From: Alcaligenaceae bacterium
GTDB lineage: Bacteria > Pseudomonadota > Gammaproteobacteria > Burkholderiales > Burkholderiaceae_B
Reading direction: 5' to 3'
DNA length: 64,000 nt
Assembly (NCBI GenBank): GCA_030538235.1
Contig: JAUNUJ010000007.1
Span: forward strand, 1-64,000
Shown: positions 37,340-46,624 of the stretch, piece by piece
Layout of the letters: each line of letters starts with the position of its first letter
Position numbering within the stretch: the first letter of the stretch is position 1
Program-made: the position numbers and the translations under genes
The notes under the pieces: model-generated
Databases searched by the model: none
What the model saw: only the letters and a program-made list of their open reading frames with translations
Told to the model about the DNA's origin: nothing

Positions 37340-38050
37340 TTAAGCTAAAAATAAAAATAGCGTCGCTTGTTTATCGAGCGAGGGGGCGGGCTGCTTTTTC
37401 CACTGCTCAATGGTGGCGGTTTTAATCCATTCATTGGTGCCTGTGATGTCTCGTGCCACACAAAGGCGAGTGTTGCCGTTGAGGTTTTGCAAAAGACTGG
37501 CAAACATGGCTTCATTTCTATAAGGTGTTTCAATAAATAGCTGCGTTTGTTGCAGGCGACGTGATTGCTGCTCCCATTGTTTTAATTGCTTGGCGCGCTC
37601 ATCGGCTTTGACTGGCGCATAGCCATTAAAAGCAAATTGCTGACCATTGAGGCCACTAGCCATTAAGCCTAAAAGAAGTGAGCTGGGGCCGACCCAAGGC
37701 ACTACTTTGATGCCCATCTTGTGAGCTTCAGCGACGACATTAGCCCCGGGGTCAGCAACTGCGGGGCAACCCGCTTCGGAGACTAGACCGATGTCACCAC
37801 CGTCGGGAATGGCTTTGAGCCAAGCTTGAATGTCTTGACTTGGTGTTTTGTTATTTAGGCTATAGATGGTCACGTCTTGTAGCGTGTGCTGCGTACCGAT
37901 GAGCTTTAAAAAGGCGCGGGCCGTTTTGGCATTTTCAGCAATATAAACATCCAGTTTGGCGGCTAGTTGCTGAGCATCCGATGGTAGCCATTGAGAAGTG
38001 GGCTTGTCACTGAGTCCCACCGGAATAAGGTGTAGAGTTTTATTTGACAT
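37340..38050 (-). CDS. SAM-dependent methyltransferase of the RsmI/tetrapyrrole methylase fold
   Basis: 236 residues. LHLIPVGLSD at the start and GLVSEAGCPAVADPGANVV are the substrate and SAM-binding loops of the RsmI-like branch. QLFIETPYRNEAMFASLL is also typical. True RsmI methylates 16S rRNA C1402, but this divergent paralogue, placed next to maf and yceD in betaproteobacteria, is shorter than usual RsmI and may have another target. It lies 17 bp after the maf gene on the same strand. Confidence 0.82.
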   Translation of the reverse strand: MSNKTLHLIPVGLSDKPTSQWLPSDAQQLAAKLDVYIAENAKTARAFLKLIGTQHTLQDVTIYSLNNKTPSQDIQAWLKAIPDGGDIGLVSEAGCPAVADPGANVVAEAHKMGIKVVPWVGPSSLLLGLMASGLNGQQFAFNGYAPVKADERAKQLKQWEQQSRRLQQTQLFIETPYRNEAMFASLLQNLNGNTRLCVARDITGTNEWIKTATIEQWKKQPAPSLDKQATLFLFLA

Positions 38051-38067
38051 GATAAATTTCCGCTTTT

Positions 38068-38682
38068 TTAGGCCATGATGTCGGGAGTTGCAGCCATTAA
38101 GGTAGGATTTAGCCCAAAATGACGCAGCATACGGGCTAGCTCAATTAAGGGTAGACCGATAATGGCCGTCGGATCATCACTGCGCATGGATTCCATCAGT
38201 GTAATCCCCAGAGACTCTGCCTTGGCGCTACCGGCGGTATCAAAAGGTTGGTCAAAGGCTAAGTAATGTCGAATTTCATCATCACTTAATTCACGGAAAT
38301 GACAGGCAGTCAGTACATCCTGAATTAGCGTTTCGCTGCCGTTGGTGACGGCAAGAGCGCTGTGAAATTGTACAATTTGACCGGATAATTGCTTTAATTG
38401 CTCAAAAGCCGCTTCAAAACTGCCGGCTTTGCCGATGGGCTCGTGGCCCAAGGTGGCCACTTGGTCAGCGCCGATAACAATACTGCCGGGAAATTTATCG
38501 GCGACAGCTTTGGCTTTGGCGGCAGCCAATCGAAGACTAAGTGCGGCTGGTTGTTCGCCGGCCTGTGGGGTTTCATCGACTGCGGATGATTCGACTCGGA
38601 AGGGCATGCCAAAGCGCTCCAACATGGCGCGTCTATAGGGGGAGGTTGAAGCAAGAATAAGACAATTCGAGGCTAAACTCAT
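38068..38682 (-). CDS. Maf-family nucleoside triphosphate pyrophosphatase (YceF type)
   Basis: 204 residues. LILASTSPYRRAMLERFGMPF is the Maf N-terminal phosphate loop, SAVDETP and VIGADQVATLGHEPIGKAG carry the catalytic Asp, and FDTAGSAKAESLGITLMES completes the site. The pattern DQVATL rather than DTVV points to the YceF branch, which cleaves 7-methyl-GTP. Placement next to yceD-rpmF-plsX agrees with that. It is transcribed away from yceD, with the shared promoter region between them. Confidence 0.9.
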   Translation of the reverse strand: MSLASNCLILASTSPYRRAMLERFGMPFRVESSAVDETPQAGEQPAALSLRLAAAKAKAVADKFPGSIVIGADQVATLGHEPIGKAGSFEAAFEQLKQLSGQIVQFHSALAVTNGSETLIQDVLTACHFRELSDDEIRHYLAFDQPFDTAGSAKAESLGITLMESMRSDDPTAIIGLPLIELARMLRHFGLNPTLMAATPDIMA

Positions 38683-38690
38683 TATTTTAA

Positions 38691-38720
38691 TTGACCTGTA
38701 TGGGTGAAAGGGGTTATTAT
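38691..38720 (+). promoter_or_regulatory. Candidate sigma-70 promoter for yceD-rpmF-plsX-fab
   Basis: TTGACC and TATTAT are spaced by 18 bp, about 33 bp before the yceD start. This is a good vegetative promoter by eye. It would drive the long lipid-synthesis block. Confidence 0.5.
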
Positions 38721-38752
38721 TCTATGTTTTTACGTGGTAGCGAGTAAAGGCC

Positions 38753-39319
38753 ATGCGCAAAATAGATGTTTATGCTTTTATTGCTCAACAGCGCCCAATC
38801 GCAAAACCGCTGATTGGTGAAGCTGAACTAAGTCATTTTAGACGTTTTAGCTCAGATTTACCAACCCAAGAGCTGGCAACTGAAAGCTCGGAAGAGTCTC
38901 AAGAGCGTAACCGAGTATACTGGCAAATCGACGGCGAGCAGTTATCGAGTGAAGTTTACCCACAGGGGCGATATTTGCTGCATTTTTATATTGAAGCCGA
39001 TCCGGTTGTTATGTGTCAGCGTTGCATGAAGCCTTTTCGATACTCTCTAACGGCAGAATCCACGGTTGAAGTGGTTAGGGCAGAGAGCCAGTTCGAAGAG
39101 GTCAGTGATACGGGCGAAGTTGTACTTGACGATTACGAAAAGGTCCTAGCGAACCCCAATCTCGATATACTTGAGATCATTGAGGATGAGCTTATTTTGG
39201 CGTTGCCCTTTATGCCAAGTCACGAGGATTGTGATGAGGGTCAGGCTTTGCTAGACGAGTACGCAACACCGGCAGAGGAATCGCCATTTGCGGTTCTGAA
39301 AAAACTAAAGAAAGACTAG
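38753..39319 (+). CDS. yceD: YceD family protein (DUF177), 23S rRNA accumulation protein
   Basis: 188 residues. The key block is VMCQRCMKPFRYSLTAESTVEVV, with the Cys pair of DUF177, followed by acidic strands and LILALPFMPSHEDCDEG. In E. coli YceD is needed for normal 23S rRNA accumulation, and it is almost always found just before rpmF, as here. The intervening 120 bp are T-rich and carry a second possible promoter for rpmF. The protein is cytosolic. Confidence 0.92.
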   Translation: MRKIDVYAFIAQQRPIAKPLIGEAELSHFRRFSSDLPTQELATESSEESQERNRVYWQIDGEQLSSEVYPQGRYLLHFYIEADPVVMCQRCMKPFRYSLTAESTVEVVRAESQFEEVSDTGEVVLDDYEKVLANPNLDILEIIEDELILALPFMPSHEDCDEGQALLDEYATPAEESPFAVLKKLKKD

Positions 39320-39441
39320 TGTCTAGAGTTGCTCGTTAGTATCCCGGGTTATAGTTCCCTTGGTTTTTATTATTTTAATAATTTAATTTTATAATTTTGT
39401 TCTCTTTATAGGGCAAATAATTATTTGTATTTGGAGTCATC

Positions 39442-39624
39442 ATGGCTGTTCAGCAAAACAAAAAATCACCATCAAGACGTGGTATGCGTCGTTCCCACGA
39501 CGGTTTAACTAAGCCAGGCGTAGCGATTGAAGCGACTACCGGCGAATTGCATTTACGTCACCATATCAGCCCTAACGGCTTTTATCGTGGTCGTCAGGTT
39601 ATCAAATCTAAAAACGACGAGTAA
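39442..39624 (+). CDS. rpmF: 50S ribosomal protein L32
   Basis: 60 residues, correct L32 size. [20 protein letters not shown] is the L32 N-terminus, with the tail [15 protein letters not shown]. The zinc-binding cysteines of some L32 proteins are absent, as in most proteobacteria. GGAG lies before the ATG. It links ribosome assembly to the fatty-acid genes that follow. Confidence 0.97.
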   Translation: MAVQQNKKSPSRRGMRRSHDGLTKPGVAIEATTGELHLRHHISPNGFYRGRQVIKSKNDE

Positions 39625-39689
39625 TTAATTCTTCATCGCAGCTTTTGGTTTTAAAGGCTGTGTTGGAAATTTAAACTAAATTTATTGTC

Positions 39690-40784
39690 GTGATCAAAAT
39701 TGCTATTGACTGTATGGGTGGCGATGAAGGCCTTGCCGTTACCGTACCCGGTACAGTAAATGTTGCCAATCGTTATCCTGATACGCACTTTTTATTAGTA
39801 GGTTTGGTCGTTCAGATCGAGGCCGCTTTAGACAGGGCAAAGCCCAATGATCGGTCTCAATTTGAGATTGTTTCTGCAACTGAGGTTGTCACTATGGATG
39901 ACCCGGTTGAGGTGGCTTTGCGCCGCAAAAAAGATTCTTCCATGCGTGTCGCCATCACTTGTGTCAAGGATGGTCGGGCAGACGCGTGCGTCTCTTCGGG
40001 CAACACAGGGGCTTTGATGGCCCTGTCGCGCTTCATTCTAAAAATGCTCCCCGGTATTGATCGTCCTGCCATTGCGACTGCCTTGCCTAATGTCAAAGGC
40101 GGGGGCACCACGGTATTGGATCTTGGTGCTAACGTTGATTGTAGTGCCGAGCATTTGCTTGAATTCGGCATCATGGGCTCAGCCTTGGTGCAGGCCATTG
40201 ATCATATTGAAATGCCATCGGTTGGCATTCTCAATATCGGTCAAGAAGACATCAAAGGCAATGATCAGGTTAAGCAGGCAGCTCAATTACTCAAAAATAG
40301 CCACCTAAATTTCTATGGAAATGTCGAGGGTGATGATATCTTCAAGGGCACAACCGATGTCATTGTTTGCGACGGTTTTGTCGGTAATGCCGTCCTCAAA
40401 GCGATTGAAGGCACGGCGAAGATGATCTTGAGTCAAATCAAGGGTGAGTTCAAGCGCAATCTATTCAGTAAATTGGCGGCGCTATTGTCGATTCCGGTTT
40501 TTAGTAGACTGCGCCAACGTCTTGATAATCGTCGCTATAATGGCGCTGCCTTATTGGGTTTGCGTGGTGTGGTGTTTAAAAGCCATGGTTCAGCCGATAC
40601 GCTGGCCTTTGCTTGTGCGGTCGAACGCGCAAGGGGGGCTGTCGCGAGTAATCTTCTAAGTAAAATTATCCATAGCGTAGAAAAGAGTAATGCTTTAAAA
40701 TTACAGGTTGAACTTGAGTCCAATCAAGAGGATTCAGCACAATCACAAGAGGCAGACTCCGATGCTACGGTATCCCGCCTCTAA
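39690..40784 (+). CDS. plsX: Phosphate acyltransferase PlsX
   Basis: 364 residues from GTG 39690 ([20 protein letters not shown]). [10 protein letters not shown] and [14 protein letters not shown] are conserved PlsX segments, as is [19 protein letters not shown]. It converts acyl-ACP to acyl-phosphate, the first step of bacterial phospholipid synthesis via PlsY. The C-terminal tail ([15 protein letters not shown]) is an unusual acidic/Gln-rich extension. It precedes fabH by 36 bp. Confidence 0.96.
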   Translation: MIKIAIDCMGGDEGLAVTVPGTVNVANRYPDTHFLLVGLVVQIEAALDRAKPNDRSQFEIVSATEVVTMDDPVEVALRRKKDSSMRVAITCVKDGRADACVSSGNTGALMALSRFILKMLPGIDRPAIATALPNVKGGGTTVLDLGANVDCSAEHLLEFGIMGSALVQAIDHIEMPSVGILNIGQEDIKGNDQVKQAAQLLKNSHLNFYGNVEGDDIFKGTTDVIVCDGFVGNAVLKAIEGTAKMILSQIKGEFKRNLFSKLAALLSIPVFSRLRQRLDNRRYNGAALLGLRGVVFKSHGSADTLAFACAVERARGAVASNLLSKIIHSVEKSNALKLQVELESNQEDSAQSQEADSDATVSRL

Positions 40785-40820
40785 TTTATTCTGAGTTGTT
40801 CCCTCATATAGGAGTCCATA

Positions 40821-41801
40821 GTGCATCAATACGCCAAAATTATCGGTCACGGAAGTGCTTTACCTAAGTCAGCGGTGTCTAATCACGAATTAGCTAAAAA
40901 GTTGGCTGAGCAGGGTGTTGAGACATCGGATGAGTGGATTCAGTCACGTACCGGCATTCGTCAGCGTTATATTGCCGAAGACGGAGTGCAAACTAGCGAT
41001 TTAGCGGCACAGGCTGCTCAAAAAGCGTTGGAGTCCGCGGGTCTTAAAGCCGATGATTTGGATCTCATTATTGTGGCTACCACAACCCCGGATATGATTT
41101 TCCCGAGTACGGCGTGTATTGTGCAGTCAAAGCTTGGTATGACCAAGCATGCGATGGCTTTTGATGTGCAGGCGGTGTGTAGCGGTTTTGTGTACGCCGT
41201 TACTGTTGCGGATAGTTTGATTCGCGGTGGCAATGCCAAGCGAGCATTAGTGATTGGTGCCGAGACCTTTACGCGTATTCTGGATTGGCAGGATCGCGGG
41301 ACGTGTGTATTGTTTGGCGATGGTGCCGGAGCGGTTATTTTAGAGGCTTCCGCTGAGCCCGGTATTCTGGCAACTCAACTCAATGCCGATGGTGAGTTCG
41401 AAAAGATTTTACATGTGCCGGCGCGAGTGTCGCATGGGACAGTGCAGGGCGATCCCTTTATGCGTATGGATGGTCAGGCCGTCTTTAAAAAGGCGGTGAG
41501 TTTATTAGAGCGGTCAGCCTTGGATGTTTGCGAAAAAGCAGGCATCAGTCATGAGGAAATTGACTGGTTTGTGCCTCATCAGGCAAATTTACGTATTATT
41601 AATGCCTTAGGTCGTAAGCTCAGTTTACCCGAAGAGCGCGTGGTCGTCACAGTCGATAAGCATGCCAACACATCGGCAGCCAGTGTGCCTTTAGCATTTG
41701 ACGAGGCCTGCCGTGACGGTCGCATCAAAAAGGGTCAACTCGTTTTGTTGCAGGGTGTGGGCGGTGGCTTCACCTGGGGTTCAGTATTGCTCAGGGCTTA
41801 A
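40821..41801 (+). CDS. fabH: 3-oxoacyl-ACP synthase III
   Basis: 326 residues. The GTG start at 40821 is supported by GGAG 6 nt upstream and by the family N-terminus. Catalytic C120 lies in AVCSGFVYA, His in [12 protein letters not shown] and Asn in KHANTSAAS. It condenses acetyl-CoA with malonyl-ACP to start fatty-acid synthesis. The gene order plsX-fabH-fabD-fabG is standard. Confidence 0.97.
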   Translation: MHQYAKIIGHGSALPKSAVSNHELAKKLAEQGVETSDEWIQSRTGIRQRYIAEDGVQTSDLAAQAAQKALESAGLKADDLDLIIVATTTPDMIFPSTACIVQSKLGMTKHAMAFDVQAVCSGFVYAVTVADSLIRGGNAKRALVIGAETFTRILDWQDRGTCVLFGDGAGAVILEASAEPGILATQLNADGEFEKILHVPARVSHGTVQGDPFMRMDGQAVFKKAVSLLERSALDVCEKAGISHEEIDWFVPHQANLRIINALGRKLSLPEERVVVTVDKHANTSAASVPLAFDEACRDGRIKKGQLVLLQGVGGGFTWGSVLLRA

Positions 41802-41854
41802 TTCAGTGTTGATGAGCGTGTTAGGAATAAATTATTTAATCAGGGTGCTTAGAT

Positions 41855-42808
41855 ATGACTAAATTAGCATTTGTGTTTCCGGGTCAGGGTTCTCAGACTG
41901 TTGGTATGCTTGACAGCTGGGCGGATAATGACGCCGTTAAGGCAGTGATGGCCGAGGCTAGTCAAGCTTTAAATCAGGATTTAAATGCCTTGGCGGCAGA
42001 AGGTCCGGCAGAAGACTTGAATTTAACCACCAACACCCAACCGATTATGTTGGCCGCCAGTTACGCGATGTACCAAGCCTATTTATCTGCGGGCGGTAAA
42101 TCCCCCGAGATAGTTGCAGGTCATAGTTTAGGTGAGTACACGGCATTAACTGCCGCCGGCACCCTAAGGCTAAGCGATGCAGTGCGTTTAGTGCGCGTGC
42201 GAGCCGATGCGATGCAATCCGCCGTGCCCGTAGGTCAGGGTGGTATGGCAGCCATTTTAGGGCTTGATGATGAGACGGTTCTTCAGGTTTGTCAGGAAGC
42301 CAGCACTGAAGACAGTTTTGTTGAGGCCGTTAACTTTAATGCACCGGCCCAGGTTGTGGTCGCCGGTCACAAAGAAGCGATTGATCGTGTTTGTGTTCTG
42401 GCCAAAGACGCTGGAGCCAGACGTGCATTGCCCTTGCCTGTTTCTGCGCCATTTCACTCGCGTTTGTTAGAGCCTGCTGCTCAGGTTTTAGCTGAGGCCT
42501 TGGCTGAGATTGAATTACAACGACCGGCAATGCCTGTGATTAATAATGTCGACGTTAATACAGCCGATCTGCCCGAAGATATTGTTGACGCTTTAGTTCG
42601 TCAGGCTTGGCATCCGGTTCGTTGGGTTGAGATTATTCGCAAGATGAAGGAAGAGGGTGTAACTCACGTGGTTGAGTGCGGCCCCGGCAAGGTTTTAAAC
42701 GGTTTAATTAAGCGTATCGAAGCCGATTTACACGTGTTAAATATCACTGATCCAGCGTCTTTAGAGATTACTCTGGATGCGTTAAAAGATCAGGCAAATC
42801 ACGCCTAG
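41855..42808 (+). CDS. fabD: Malonyl-CoA:ACP transacylase
   Basis: 317 residues. FVFPGQGSQ at the N-terminus, S91 in AGHSLGEYTALTAAG as nucleophile, and the His in PVSAPFHSRLL complete the FabD pattern. It loads malonate on ACP. It lies between fabH and fabG in one operon. Confidence 0.97.
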   Translation: MTKLAFVFPGQGSQTVGMLDSWADNDAVKAVMAEASQALNQDLNALAAEGPAEDLNLTTNTQPIMLAASYAMYQAYLSAGGKSPEIVAGHSLGEYTALTAAGTLRLSDAVRLVRVRADAMQSAVPVGQGGMAAILGLDDETVLQVCQEASTEDSFVEAVNFNAPAQVVVAGHKEAIDRVCVLAKDAGARRALPLPVSAPFHSRLLEPAAQVLAEALAEIELQRPAMPVINNVDVNTADLPEDIVDALVRQAWHPVRWVEIIRKMKEEGVTHVVECGPGKVLNGLIKRIEADLHVLNITDPASLEITLDALKDQANHA

Positions 42809-42856
42809 TTGTAAAATATTAATTGCTTTTATAAGCGCTTTTTAGGATAAAAGTTT

Positions 42857-43600
42857 ATGTCAGAAAAAGTTTTAAAGGATAAAATTGCCTTGGTCACCGG
42901 TGCTTCTAGAGGTATTGGCAAGGCAGTGGCCCTAGCTTTAGCTGAGCAGGGTGCTACTGTTGTGGGTACTGCAACAACCGAGCAAGGTGCTGAGGGTATC
43001 ACCAAGGAACTTGAAGTCTTTGGTGGTCGCGGCGTGGTTTTAAATGTGACTGATGACGCTGCTTGCGATGAGTTATTAGCTGAATTAGCCAAAGAGGGCG
43101 GTCCTCATATTTTGGTTAATAACGCCGGTATCACCCGTGACGGTTTGACCATGCGCATGAAGGACGAGGAGTGGTTGGATGTGATCCAGACCAACCTAAA
43201 TGCTGTATTCCGTTTATGCCGTGGTGTGATGCGCCCAATGATGAAAGCTCGCGAAGGTCGTATTATTAATCTGACCTCAGTGATTGCCTCTGTCGGTAAC
43301 CCGGGTCAAGCAAATTACGCTGCAGCCAAAGCCGCTGTCGGGGGTATGAGTCGCAGTTTAGCTAGCGAATTAGGTAGTCGCAACATCACGGTAAACTGTG
43401 TTGCCCCGGGCTTTATTGATACCGATATGACGCGTTCTTTAAGCGAAGATGCGACAGATGCTTTATTATCGCGTATACCTTTGTCGCGCTTTGGTCAGCC
43501 AGAAGATATTGCTAATGCAGTGGTTTTCTTGGCCAGTCCGCAGGCAGCTTATATCACAGGCACAACATTGCACGTCAATGGCGGCATGTTTATGCAGTAA
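42857..43600 (+). CDS. fabG: 3-oxoacyl-ACP reductase
   Basis: 247 residues of a classical short-chain dehydrogenase. The NADPH loop is TGASRGIGKAVA, the active site NNAGITRDG, the catalytic Ser precedes Y154 and K158 in YAAAK, and the C-terminus ITGTTLHVNGGM is typical of FabG. It reduces 3-oxoacyl-ACP in each elongation round. A 347-bp gap separates it from acpP. Confidence 0.97.
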   Translation: MSEKVLKDKIALVTGASRGIGKAVALALAEQGATVVGTATTEQGAEGITKELEVFGGRGVVLNVTDDAACDELLAELAKEGGPHILVNNAGITRDGLTMRMKDEEWLDVIQTNLNAVFRLCRGVMRPMMKAREGRIINLTSVIASVGNPGQANYAAAKAAVGGMSRSLASELGSRNITVNCVAPGFIDTDMTRSLSEDATDALLSRIPLSRFGQPEDIANAVVFLASPQAAYITGTTLHVNGGMFMQ

Positions 43601-43755
43601 TTCGCTGCATCGATTTAAAGATTTAGCTACGATTCAATTTTGTTAGGGATAATTTAAGCTAACTCACTTGCTTAAAGTCTAACTGATTGAATCGGCAGTA
43701 AAAACAGTCGTGATACGAGGAAATTATTTCACTAAGCGACTTATTTAATGAACAT

Positions 43756-43796
43756 TGCAGTGTTTTTTGTCTAAAATGCAGTTGTTAAACACTGCA
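43756..43796. repeat. Inverted repeat in the fabG-acpP gap
   Basis: TGCAGTGTTT (43756-43765) pairs with AAACACTGCA (43787-43796) over a 21-nt loop. It may be the fabG-side terminator or a protein-binding site before the acpP promoter. The rest of the 347-bp gap (43601-43947) shows no gene. Confidence 0.6.
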
Positions 43797-43824
43797 CATT
43801 GCAATTTTGGGTGTTTTAATCTAC

Positions 43825-43853
43825 TTGAATTTAGCGTTATTTTTGCCTAGACT
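43825..43853 (+). promoter_or_regulatory. Candidate acpP promoter
   Basis: TTGAAT and TAGACT are 17 bp apart, about 95 bp before the acpP start. acpP usually needs its own strong promoter because ACP is very abundant, which suits a site here. The -10 match is only moderate. Confidence 0.35.
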
Positions 43854-43947
43854 TGAGTAGTTCAAAACAATTAATCACAATACAGGTCATATTTTAAATG
43901 ACCATTAGTTTTTAACTAGTAAGGGTTTGCCCCTTTTGGAGAAATAC

Positions 43948-44187
43948 ATGGATAGCATCGAACAACGCGTCAAAGGCATTATTGCTGAACAATTAGCGAT
44001 TAAGGACGAGTCAGAAGTAAAAAATGAATCTTCTTTCTTAGACGACTTAGGCGCTGACTCTCTTGATATGGTTGAGTTAGTTATGTGCTTAGAAGACGAG
44101 TTCGAAACCGAAATCCCTGACGAAGAAGCAGAGAAAATCACGACTGTTCAACAAGCAATTGATTTCATCACTGCTAACAAGAAGTAA
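43948..44187 (+). CDS. acpP: Acyl carrier protein
   Basis: 79 residues from ATG 43948 (TTGGAGAAA upstream); an in-frame TTG at 43927 is rejected. The phosphopantetheine site is S38 in [19 protein letters not shown]. The protein is strongly acidic, as expected. It carries growing acyl chains for the Fab enzymes encoded around it and for PlsX. A terminator follows directly. Confidence 0.98.
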   Translation: MDSIEQRVKGIIAEQLAIKDESEVKNESSFLDDLGADSLDMVELVMCLEDEFETEIPDEEAEKITTVQQAIDFITANKK

Positions 44188-44210
44188 TCGCTTGGGTGAT
44201 TTTCGTACAG

Positions 44211-44274
44211 CCGCCTAGACCGTCTTTTGTTGCTGGTATTACCGGCACAATTAGCAGGCTTAGGCGGTTTTTTG
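44211..44274 (+). terminator. Terminator or attenuator after acpP
   Basis: CCGCCTA (44211-44217) pairs with TAGGCGG (44261-44267), followed by TTTTTTTG. The long loop contains an internal CCGG-centred hairpin. It probably lowers read-through into fabF, giving more acpP than fabF message. Confidence 0.75.
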
Positions 44275-44323
44275 TTTCATTTTCATATAACAAAAACTTA
44301 ACAACTCATTTAAGGAGTGTTTT

Positions 44324-45553
44324 GTGAGAAGACGAGTCGTCATAACAGGATTGGGCATTAAGTCACCTGTTGGAAATACCATTGATTCCGCATGGGATAA
44401 TTTGGTCAATGGCCGTTCAGGTATTGGCCCTATTACCCGTTTTGATGCGAGTGATTTCAACTCTCAAATTGCCGGTGAGGTCAAAGATTTTGACGTCACA
44501 GAGTACATTGGTTCACGAGAAGCCAAGCAAATGGATACTTTTATCCATTATGGTATCGCTGCGAGCATCGATGCTTGGCGTGATTCAGGTCTGGATATTA
44601 ATCAGATTAATCCTGAGCGTGCCGGTGTGATTGTCAGCTCAGGCATTGGCGGTTTACCTCGTATCGAGGAAACTCAAACCGCTTATCTCGACAAGGGGCC
44701 ACGTCGCATTAACCCCTTCTTTGTGCCGGCCTCATTAATTAACTTAATTTCAGGCCATTTAACTATTATGCTGGGTCTCAAGGGACCGAGCTACGCTGTC
44801 GTTTCAGCGTGTACTACCGGATTGCACTCGATTGGTGATGCCGGTCGACTGATTGAATACGGCGATGCCGATATCATGATTGCTGGTGGTGCCGAATCGA
44901 CTGTGTCGCCATTAGGTATTGGTGGCTTTGCGGCCATGCGTGCTTTATCTACACGCAATGATGATCCGACCACAGCCTCCCGTCCTTGGGATATTGATCG
45001 TGACGGTTTTGTCTTGGGTGAGGGTGCCGGTGTGATGGTACTCGAAGAGTACGAGCATGCTAAAAAGCGTGGCGCTAAGATCTACGCTGAGTTAGTCGGT
45101 TACGGTATGAGCTCTGATGCGCATCATATTACTGCCCCTAACGAAGACGGTCCTCGTCGCGGTATGGTCAACGCCATGAAAAACGCGGGCGTTAATCCTG
45201 ACCAGGTTAATTATGTTAATGCTCACGGTACCTCAACCCCGCTAGGCGATCTTAACGAAACCAAGGCTCTTAAGTTGGCTTTAGGTGATCATGCCTACAA
45301 TCTGGTTGTTAACTCAACTAAATCCATGACTGGTCACTTACTGGGTGCCGCCGGCGGTATTGAGGGTGTGTTCGCGACACTAGCGGTTTACCATCAGAAA
45401 TCGCCACCAACGATTAATATTTTCAACCAAGATCCCGAGTGTGATTTAGACTACTGTGCCAATGAAGCACGTGATTTAGCGATCGAATACGCTTTATCCA
45501 ACTCATTTGGTTTCGGTGGAACTAACGGCTCCATGGTTGTTAAAAAAGTTTAG
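44324..45553 (+). CDS. fabF: 3-oxoacyl-ACP synthase II
   Basis: 409 residues from GTG 44324, GGAG upstream. RRRVVITGLGIKSPVGNT is the KAS-II start. Cys163 lies in VVSACTTGLHSIGDAGRL, the two His in NAHGTSTPLGDLNE and KSMTGHLLGAAGG. It elongates acyl-ACP and helps adjust unsaturated chain length with temperature. The YgfX-like gene starts 11 bp after its stop. Confidence 0.97.
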   Translation: MRRRVVITGLGIKSPVGNTIDSAWDNLVNGRSGIGPITRFDASDFNSQIAGEVKDFDVTEYIGSREAKQMDTFIHYGIAASIDAWRDSGLDINQINPERAGVIVSSGIGGLPRIEETQTAYLDKGPRRINPFFVPASLINLISGHLTIMLGLKGPSYAVVSACTTGLHSIGDAGRLIEYGDADIMIAGGAESTVSPLGIGGFAAMRALSTRNDDPTTASRPWDIDRDGFVLGEGAGVMVLEEYEHAKKRGAKIYAELVGYGMSSDAHHITAPNEDGPRRGMVNAMKNAGVNPDQVNYVNAHGTSTPLGDLNETKALKLALGDHAYNLVVNSTKSMTGHLLGAAGGIEGVFATLAVYHQKSPPTINIFNQDPECDLDYCANEARDLAIEYALSNSFGFGGTNGSMVVKKV

Positions 45554-45563
45554 TCGTTGTTGC

Positions 45564-45986
45564 ATGTCTTCTCCCGTATTAAACCGAGTGTGGTGCCAAA
45601 CCCTACGGATTGAACCGAGTTCTTATGAAATTTTCTATAAGACAGCTTTGATCTGGGTGGGGTTGCTACTGACATTCGGTTTTCTTACAGCCTGTCTCTT
45701 GAGCTCATTGTTGTTCGTCTTTTTCAAAGATTATTCTTCTAAGACCGCTTGGGGCCTATCACTGAGTCCGGAGGGAGAGTGTCGATACTATCCCGATATC
45801 GATCAGGTCGGGATAGTGTGTCAACCTGTTTTCGTGCGTCATGCCTTATTTTGGTGCCATCTGGTGATGCAGGCGGAAGACGGCAAACGTTATCAACTAG
45901 TGATCTGGTTACATCGTTTGCAAGCACAAGAAAAGCGTCGCTTCAATGCCTTATGTCATAATTGGTCTCAGGAGATATTGGCATGA
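45564..45986 (+). CDS. YgfX-like two-span membrane protein
   Basis: About 140 residues from ATG 45564; a longer frame overlaps fabF and is not preferred. A paired hydrophobic stretch (IWVGLLLTFGFLTACLLSSLLFVFF) is followed by a soluble part with AWGLSLSPEGECRYYP and a tail KRRFNALCHNW. Size, two adjacent spans and the place between fabF and rpoE fit YgfX/CptA-family proteins, which in E. coli inhibit cell-division/cytoskeleton proteins and link to SdhE. Its stop TGA overlaps the rpoE start ATG (ATGA), so the two are translationally coupled. The assignment is moderate. Confidence 0.6.
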   Translation: MSSPVLNRVWCQTLRIEPSSYEIFYKTALIWVGLLLTFGFLTACLLSSLLFVFFKDYSSKTAWGLSLSPEGECRYYPDIDQVGIVCQPVFVRHALFWCHLVMQAEDGKRYQLVIWLHRLQAQEKRRFNALCHNWSQEILA

Positions 45987-46591
45987 GTAGAACAGAGCGA
46001 GAGATTGACGCAGCGTTAGTCAGACGAGCGCAAGCAGGCGAGAAGCGGGCTTTTGAGTTACTGGTCAGCAAGTACCAGAGACGTATTTTACGTCTCTTGG
46101 GGCGTATTCTCCATAATCAAAGTGATGTCGAAGATATCGCCCAAGAAACTTTCCTAAAAGCTTATCGCGCCTTACCCAAATTCCGCAATGAGAGCGCCTT
46201 TTATACCTGGCTTTATCGTATCGCTGTCAATACAGCGAGAAATCATATTTCCTCCAAACACAATCAGGTGTTTGTCTCTGATCAAATAGAGAGTCAGGAT
46301 GGTGAAACTTTTTCATTGTTGGACAATCTAACAGATGGAGAAACCCCTGAAACCCACATGCACAATCGTGAGATTATCGAATCGCTACAGGAAGCGCTTG
46401 AGGAATTGCCGGAGCAATTGCGTCAGGCCATTGTACTGCGAGAGCTAGAGGGGTTGACTTACGAGGAAATTGCGACGGCTATGGACTGTCCTGTCGGCAC
46501 TGTCAGGTCGCGAATTTTCAGAGCGCGAGAGGCTATTTCGGAGCGTCTTAAGTCGCTTTTAGGCACAGATACTGATGGCAGACCGTGGTAG
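45983..46591 (+). CDS. rpoE: RNA polymerase sigma-E factor
   Basis: 202 residues from ATG 45983. Region 2 includes FELLVSKYQRRILRLLGRI and AQETFLKAYRALPKFR; region 4 contains LRELEGLTYEEIATAMDCPV followed by GTVRSRIFRARE. This is an ECF sigma of the RpoE group controlling envelope stress. rseA and rseB follow in the canonical order. Confidence 0.95.
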   Translation: MSRTEREIDAALVRRAQAGEKRAFELLVSKYQRRILRLLGRILHNQSDVEDIAQETFLKAYRALPKFRNESAFYTWLYRIAVNTARNHISSKHNQVFVSDQIESQDGETFSLLDNLTDGETPETHMHNREIIESLQEALEELPEQLRQAIVLRELEGLTYEEIATAMDCPVGTVRSRIFRAREAISERLKSLLGTDTDGRPW

Positions 46592-46624
46592 ATCATATGA
46601 GCAGGGCAAAAGGAAGTCTTATAA

